From Limonium bicolor (lineage: Eukaryota > Streptophyta > Magnoliopsida > Caryophyllales > Plumbaginaceae), in contig CM041780.1 of the NCBI GenBank assembly GCA_023374045.1, positions 89,369,627-89,433,626 on the forward strand: DNA of 64,000 nt, given 5' to 3'. Under the pieces are notes generated by a model. That model was not told where the DNA came from. It saw nothing but the letters and a program-made list of their open reading frames with translations, and made no database searches. The translations under genes were made by a program, and so were the position numbers. Of this stretch, positions 59,501 to 64,000 are shown one piece after another (position 1 is the stretch's first letter; each line of letters starts with the position of its first letter).

Positions 59501-61717
59501 TTGGTAATTTATAAAAGTTATTGTGTCCAACTTATAATTACAAAAAATTAATAAGGTTGGTTTTATAAATTAATAAAGAAAGGAATTAAAACTATGTATT
59601 ATGGTATATTATGGAATAATATAAAGTTTATAAAATAAATGTGGTTATAACAAAAGTAACCTAATCACATTGATATATGGAATAAGTGGAAATAATTATG
59701 GATATATAATTAATGAGATAAAGATATATCTTAAATTGGAAATTCATTATCACATGTGAATGTTACATAAAATAATGAACTAATGAACTATCTAGAACCA
59801 CTGTTAAATAACAGGGGGAAATAAAGAACATACATAGTTATACAACGAGTATAAACGCTACAGTGACAGTACTGTAATATTTAGTGAATAGTTATATTAA
59901 TATTACCCGGTATTGCATGTTTATATAACAGCGTACGGGAAGGAACTACTGAACATGAATTTGTCAAGCTAGCAGTTACTTGGTGAACGGTATGTTAAGT
60001 GTGTGGTCTGAATGTCCTAAGGATTTTCCTAAGGTCCAGATGTTATGTGTTTAATTGTTTAAGAGCGATATCTGTGATTTTATGTATATGATATTGTACG
60101 CTGTATTGCTCAACACTGTTGCATTCTATTGTTACGCGAACGTCTTACGACTGGAAGTTTATACATCTAAACTGGAACAAGACTAACTGACCTTTAGGTA
60201 TTATTGAACCTAACTGATGGTCAACTGTTATAGTCTTAATTCAAGGATTGGTTATTATGTCACTGAAAAAGGGCTAACTTATAAAGAGAGGAATCCAGAC
60301 TGTTTCGACTTTCTGGTTGCGCATCGTGATCACTACGAGAGACTTCAATGGGGAGTCACTCAAGGGAATCCATCAGTCACATTCGAGGATGGCGGAGGGC
60401 ACTGCCGTTGGTGCACAGGTTCGACCGGATCGGTCAATATATTATCCAGGGCTATAAGGTCAGCTGGTAACAGTTCCTTTGGAACCCAGGGGACTATCGT
60501 CCATTAATAAGTTATTAAGGGTTTTCTTGACATGACACTGAGGTTGAATTTAATTGGAAAAGGTTAAGTGATTGGTTTAAAGGATAAGGGCCAGGTGGTC
60601 ATCTAACAAGTACAGTTTAATACGCGTACCTTATTGGTTATTGTTATGGATTATTGTTGTGTGATTATTGGTTATTGTTAAGGATTACTGATGTGTGATT
60701 ATTGGTTATTGTTATGGATTATTGATGTGTGGTTATTGGTGTTGTGTACTATTGTACATTGATGTTTACAGGTGAATTGTTATGTGAGTGTTTAATGTTT
60801 ACAGTTATTACTGTTATTATTGTAAACCGGTATTTCATGTAAAGAATCTAATATCAAGATGGCTAAAACGACTTAAGGAATCTAGATATTTTTTGGACTA
60901 CATTTAGCTTACCAGCATTTCGATTGCTGAGTCCTTCAATGGGCCAAACATTCCAGGTTATTAAAGAAGACTCAAGCCGGAGTGCGGGACACGGGGGTAG
61001 CTGATGTGTTTTCAACAAACACCTTTGGTTTTATTTTGTATTGTATTAAGGAGGTTGTTGTATTCAGTTAGTTGCTCATTTAGTTGGATTTTGGTTTGTA
61101 ATAATTAGAGTGCTCAGTATCTGTTCATCACAGCGTGAGGAGTTGTATTGTTGGAAAGAGTAAGGATGCCTTGTTACTCACAAGGGTGGGTAACGGCGTG
61201 TAACACCAAGGTAGATAGTTTTATGGGAAAATTCACGAGATACCCCTGTTTTCTTTCGTAATTCACAATATACCCCTGTGATTTTAGTAATTTAACTTTA
61301 AACATGCTTAAATGTTGTCCAACATTGATGAAACTTTACATGGACGATGCTAAAGTGTTATATTTTGGTCCAATATCAAATTTGAAGTTTTTTAAGCTCA
61401 CATGTGACCTGTGGGACCCAATGAACAGTCACATATTCATTGGGTCCCATAGGTCACATGTGAGCTCAAAAAGCTTCAAATTTGATATTGGACCAAAATA
61501 TATCACTTTAGCATCGTCCATGTAAAGTTTCATCAATTTTGGACAACATTTAAGCATGTTTAAAGTTAAATTACTAAAATCACAGGGGTATTGTGAATTA
61601 CGAAAGAAAACAGGGGTATATCGTGAATTTTCCCTAGTTTTATTATCCGCTGCGAATTGTCATTTATTATGCTACGACTTACGACGTTATTATAGGTTTA
61701 GGATTAGGGGTGTTACA
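56551..61717 (+). repeat. 3' LTR of element D (complete, with MITE insertion)
   Basis: 5167 bp including the 410-bp MITE and its 9-bp duplication, so about 4.75 kb originally. It ends GGATTAGGGGTGTTACA. The following AATAC pairs with GATAC before the 5' LTR (4 of 5 bases). Confidence 0.92.
61225..61634. mobile_element. Foldback Mutator-type MITE
   Basis: 410 bp consisting almost entirely of two inverted arms of about 200 bp around a loop near 61424-61435. Ends are GGGAAAATTCACGAGATACC and its near-complement. It is flanked by TAGTTTTAT (61216-61224 and 61635-61643), a 9-bp duplication typical of Mutator-like elements. The 5' LTR of D holds the uninterrupted site near 36487-36500. It has no coding capacity; the 73-codon ORF inside is a by-product of the palindrome. 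Confidence 0.9.
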
Positions 61718-62955
61718 AATACATGGGATATGGTAGACATTGTCAAGTACATATCTTTCTATTTCTTTTCCCCTTTTCAATATAGCAAAAATAGGGAGCT
61801 ACTACATGATTGAAAGTATTGAAAAGACCATAACATTTCATGGATTATAAACTACAAAGTTGAAAAAGACAAGCTAGGAGGATTTGCGCTTGGATGTGAC
61901 GGAGGGGGTGGAGGAACTTTCCGAGTCGCGGCTATCTCCTTTAGAGTAGTCGTGAAAGGTTGAGCCTATGGACATGAGTGAAGTCATAGAGTCACTTGTG
62001 ACTGATTGGTTAGTACTGACATTAGTGGACCAGACGGATGATATGTCTGAATGGCTTTGGAGTGGATGATGAGGGGACTGTTTTCTTGGTTTCAGAGTTT
62101 TCTGATGTAGGAGAAAATATTTTGTTCATTTGAACTTGATGAGCTGTAATTGCTTGGATTCATGACTGACGAAAGGATTATTGCTTAATGAAGGAGAATG
62201 AAAGACTGATTGTATAACTTTTATAGATAGGTGAGCGACAGTTCACCGTATGGTCGTGAGGGAGGCATTGAATGATCGGTGTGATTTGTTATGTTCTAGG
62301 GAATGAATTTCTATGACATTTTCTAGGCATTCATGAATGGCACATCTAGCTATGTCTCTGGTCAAGTAGTAATGTTATAATCAAGAAAGACGTAGTCAAT
62401 GCATTAAATTCATTCGCATTCAAGATTGTCATTCAAGAGGTAATGTAGAGGTCTACTTTAAGTTATATCAAAAGTTTTAACCGTTATGAAACAGATAGTC
62501 GATGGTGACATAAAAGAAAGACAAAAATCTATCCTAAAGCTGCAAGTTCTCACAAACTTCACTCGGGTCTCTAGGAGACTTAGAAGTCTCAGGCTATAGA
62601 TGTTGATCTAGAAAGTCTATTCCTCCTTGAACCATGTGATGAACACTTGGTTCTGTGGCGACAGCCTACACAACTGTAAGAGTGACTCTTACACGCTGAA
62701 AGAATGTCTCGAGTTGAAGTTTCCAGACTGGTGCCCGACCTGTTGTGGACCGGTGAGAGACTTTGCTTTCTTTTGCGAGCAGACATCTTGACGATTGGGC
62801 GAGACTCTGAGCATGAGCCTTTACTTCTAGTGGACTTCGGCGGGACGGTGAGCTTCTCCCCTTGGGTGTTTATCCCCATTTTGGATAGCATCTCTGAGCA
62901 GATGCTATCCTGAGCGGTCCACGAGCACTCATGGAATCGGTTGTGTCCCTTCAAA
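61718..62955 (-). other. Element C interior, 3' part
   Basis: Non-coding or decayed sequence downstream of the extra ORF. Frame traces continue to about 62589. A perfect hairpin with 11-bp arms (GGATAGCATCT / AGATGCTATCC) lies at 62883-62910. Confidence 0.45.
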
Positions 62956-63621
62956 TTACTTTAGTGCCGTGGTGACCACTCCCCCGTGCACTAGCCCTTG
63001 GTTGACGTGTCTACTCTCATCAAGGGTGAGTAGAATCATAGCTAGAAGGTTTATTTTCTCCTTCGTTCTTATGGCGTACATGATCCTCACATCTCTGACA
63101 TTGACGATGTGAGTTTGTTGATTTCTTGGGGTGATGTTGTGGGTTAGAAGGCTGTGTACGACTCTGTTGGGAATGGACATTTGCACTGCAGGGAAGTTTT
63201 TCATTGTTTCCCTTTTGTTAAACATATGTATCAACTTTCCTCCTTTATGTCCCAGATCATTCGAAGTCGTATCCTTGGGAACGACCAATCCTTCTGGCTC
63301 CAGATTGAAGGTCTTGCCGATCCAAGACTTTGTGATGTTGATCTGGATTCCTTGGACTTCTGAAATGATGTAATCCTCACTGTCATCACTCTGGAGAGGG
63401 CTTAGGTGTTTTATGTGTTCCTTGAGCAGCTCTGCGTAGCAGGGGATAGGCTTTTGGAAGAAGTCAATCCAACCCAAAAATTTAAGTAGCTCTATGATTT
63501 CCCCGAGACCCATTTTCTCCATCCATTCAAGATCCAACGTCTTTGGTAAGACGAGATAGGACTTTTCATCAATATTTTCAGCCTTGATGAGATTTGGCTC
63601 TATCTCCCTTAATCTCTTCAA
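62956..63621 (-). CDS. Element C extra ORF, resembling a putative plant transposon protein domain
   Basis: A 221-codon open frame, the longest intact one in this half of the window. It reads LVLPKTLDLEWMEKMGLGEI, LKFLGWIDFFQKPIPCYAEL, IQINITKSWIGKTFNLEPEG and ends LTLDESRHVNQGLVHGG. The layout (a ..WIDFF..P.. start, a G..I..T..WIGK..NL middle and a late conserved H/G stretch) resembles the 'putative plant transposon protein' group that accompanies several plant retroelements. Its biochemical role is unknown. Coding likeness extends upstream in broken frames (63622-64000, with SLSPVTPTLKKREHLRKATN-like text). It lies between the presumed pol and the 3' LTR of C, the place of the env-like ORF in SIRE elements; that comparison is an inference. 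Confidence 0.6.
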   Translation of the reverse strand: MKRLREIEPNLIKAENIDEKSYLVLPKTLDLEWMEKMGLGEIIELLKFLGWIDFFQKPIPCYAELLKEHIKHLSPLQSDDSEDYIISEVQGIQINITKSWIGKTFNLEPEGLVVPKDTTSNDLGHKGGKLIHMFNKRETMKNFPAVQMSIPNRVVHSLLTHNITPRNQQTHIVNVRDVRIMYAIRTKEKINLLAMILLTLDESRHVNQGLVHGGVVTTALK

Positions 63622-64000
63622 TCTATTGAGTGATTGTTGCGGCTAAGGTTTTGCGATCTCTTTCTTTGATTGAAAGAGCTCCTCGAGCTCTTGAGCGTGT
63701 GGTAATAGAGCTATTTGTTGCTTTCCTCAGATGCTCACGTTTCTTGAGAGTTGGTGTGACTGGTGAGAGTGACTTCGTGTTGTTGTTTCCTTCCTGACTA
63801 GATCGGTGAGGTGTTGGTGACCGTTCAGCGACTGGTAGTGCAACTTGAACAGATGATGCTCTCTTTTCCTTGAAGTCTGGTGTTGTCAGCTCCTCTTTTT
63901 GAGCTTCCTCTAGTATTGAGCCTTCTTTTGGTGATTTTTGTCACTCTGCACTTCCTCTTCTTCTACCTCGCGAGAGTGACAGCCTGATGATGTCGGTTAG
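63622..64000 (-). pseudogene. N-terminal low-complexity part of the element C ORF, cut by the window edge
   Basis: On the minus strand the frame just upstream of the ORF encodes a Ser/Thr/Lys/Arg-rich segment (for example SSITTRSRARGALSIKERDR). It is interrupted by at least one stop or frame change. It continues beyond the window. Confidence 0.45.

Larger units (their letters stand above)
31831..61717 (+). mobile_element. Element D: chromovirus-type Ty3-gypsy element with 4.7-kb LTRs
   Basis: Plus-strand LTR retrotransposon. The 5' LTR is 31831-36531, then gag (36694-37850), an interior without recognisable RT, an integrase end with a chromodomain-like tail (55520-55925), a polypurine tract (56535-56550) and the 3' LTR 56551-61717. 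It is split at 40956/55086 by element E and carries a MITE in its 3' LTR. Without insertions it is about 15.3 kb. Both LTRs start TGAAATACCC; the 3' LTR ends GGGGTGTTACA. The 3' end of the 5' LTR and the primer site are missing. It is non-functional, with most of pol absent or beyond recognition. Confidence 0.88.

Noticed and set aside
61304..61525. 73-codon ORF in the MITE
   Set aside because: It is produced by the palindrome of the foldback element and resembles no protein.

Overview
This is a transposon-dominated piece of a flowering-plant nuclear genome, most likely a dicot with a large, repeat-rich genome (an inference from the element families and from one host gene with a plant-type intron). 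There are no bacterial genes, operons, CRISPR arrays or RNA genes. Only one host gene can be supported: a small HIG1-domain (Rcf1-type) mitochondrial protein gene on the minus strand, with exon 1 at 7254-7329, a 2.6-kb intron and exon 2 at 4490-4678. It carries a 1-base frameshift in exon 2.

Almost everything else is two independent nests of mobile elements. Nest 1 (about 7.7-27.4 kb): an L1-type LINE on the minus strand is split by an Athila/Tat-type Ty3-gypsy element (element A, minus strand, 10385-25568, 1.67-kb LTRs, tRNA-Asp primer site, gag-protease-RT-RNase H-integrase remnants). Element A is itself split inside its integrase by a related non-coding element B (13677-18212). B has a perfect 5-bp target duplication and a primer site but only one LTR.

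Nest 2 (about 30.6-64 kb): a minus-strand element that looks SIRE/copia-like (C; LTR end at 31643, extra ORF at 62956-63621) is split by a plus-strand chromovirus-type gypsy element (D, 31831-61717, LTRs of about 4.7 kb, gag and integrase C-terminal remnants). D is split by a minus-strand LARD-like element (E, 40957-55085, LTRs of about 4.65 kb, no coding capacity, target duplication ATAGC). The 3' LTR of D also carries a 410-bp foldback Mutator-type MITE with a 9-bp target duplication; the other LTR preserves the empty site.

Other pieces are an E-family LTR fragment in the opposite orientation at the left edge (1-1904), a Stowaway MITE (29981-30217), a CCGGAACC-rich region (28100-28660) and AT-rich intergenic DNA.

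The most unusual pattern is a set of arrays of short hairpin modules with conserved stems and variable loops. GTCCGCC...GGCGG arrays sit in the LTRs of A and B and in the leader of B. A different set based on GGTCCGGGACTT and GTCCGAACTTCC sits in the LTRs of E. A second recurring pattern is a polypurine-tract plus hairpin module repeated downstream of pol in A and at the matching end of B. Many LTR-pair differences are single-base changes in homopolymer runs, so some frameshifts, including the one in the HIG1 gene, may be assembly errors.
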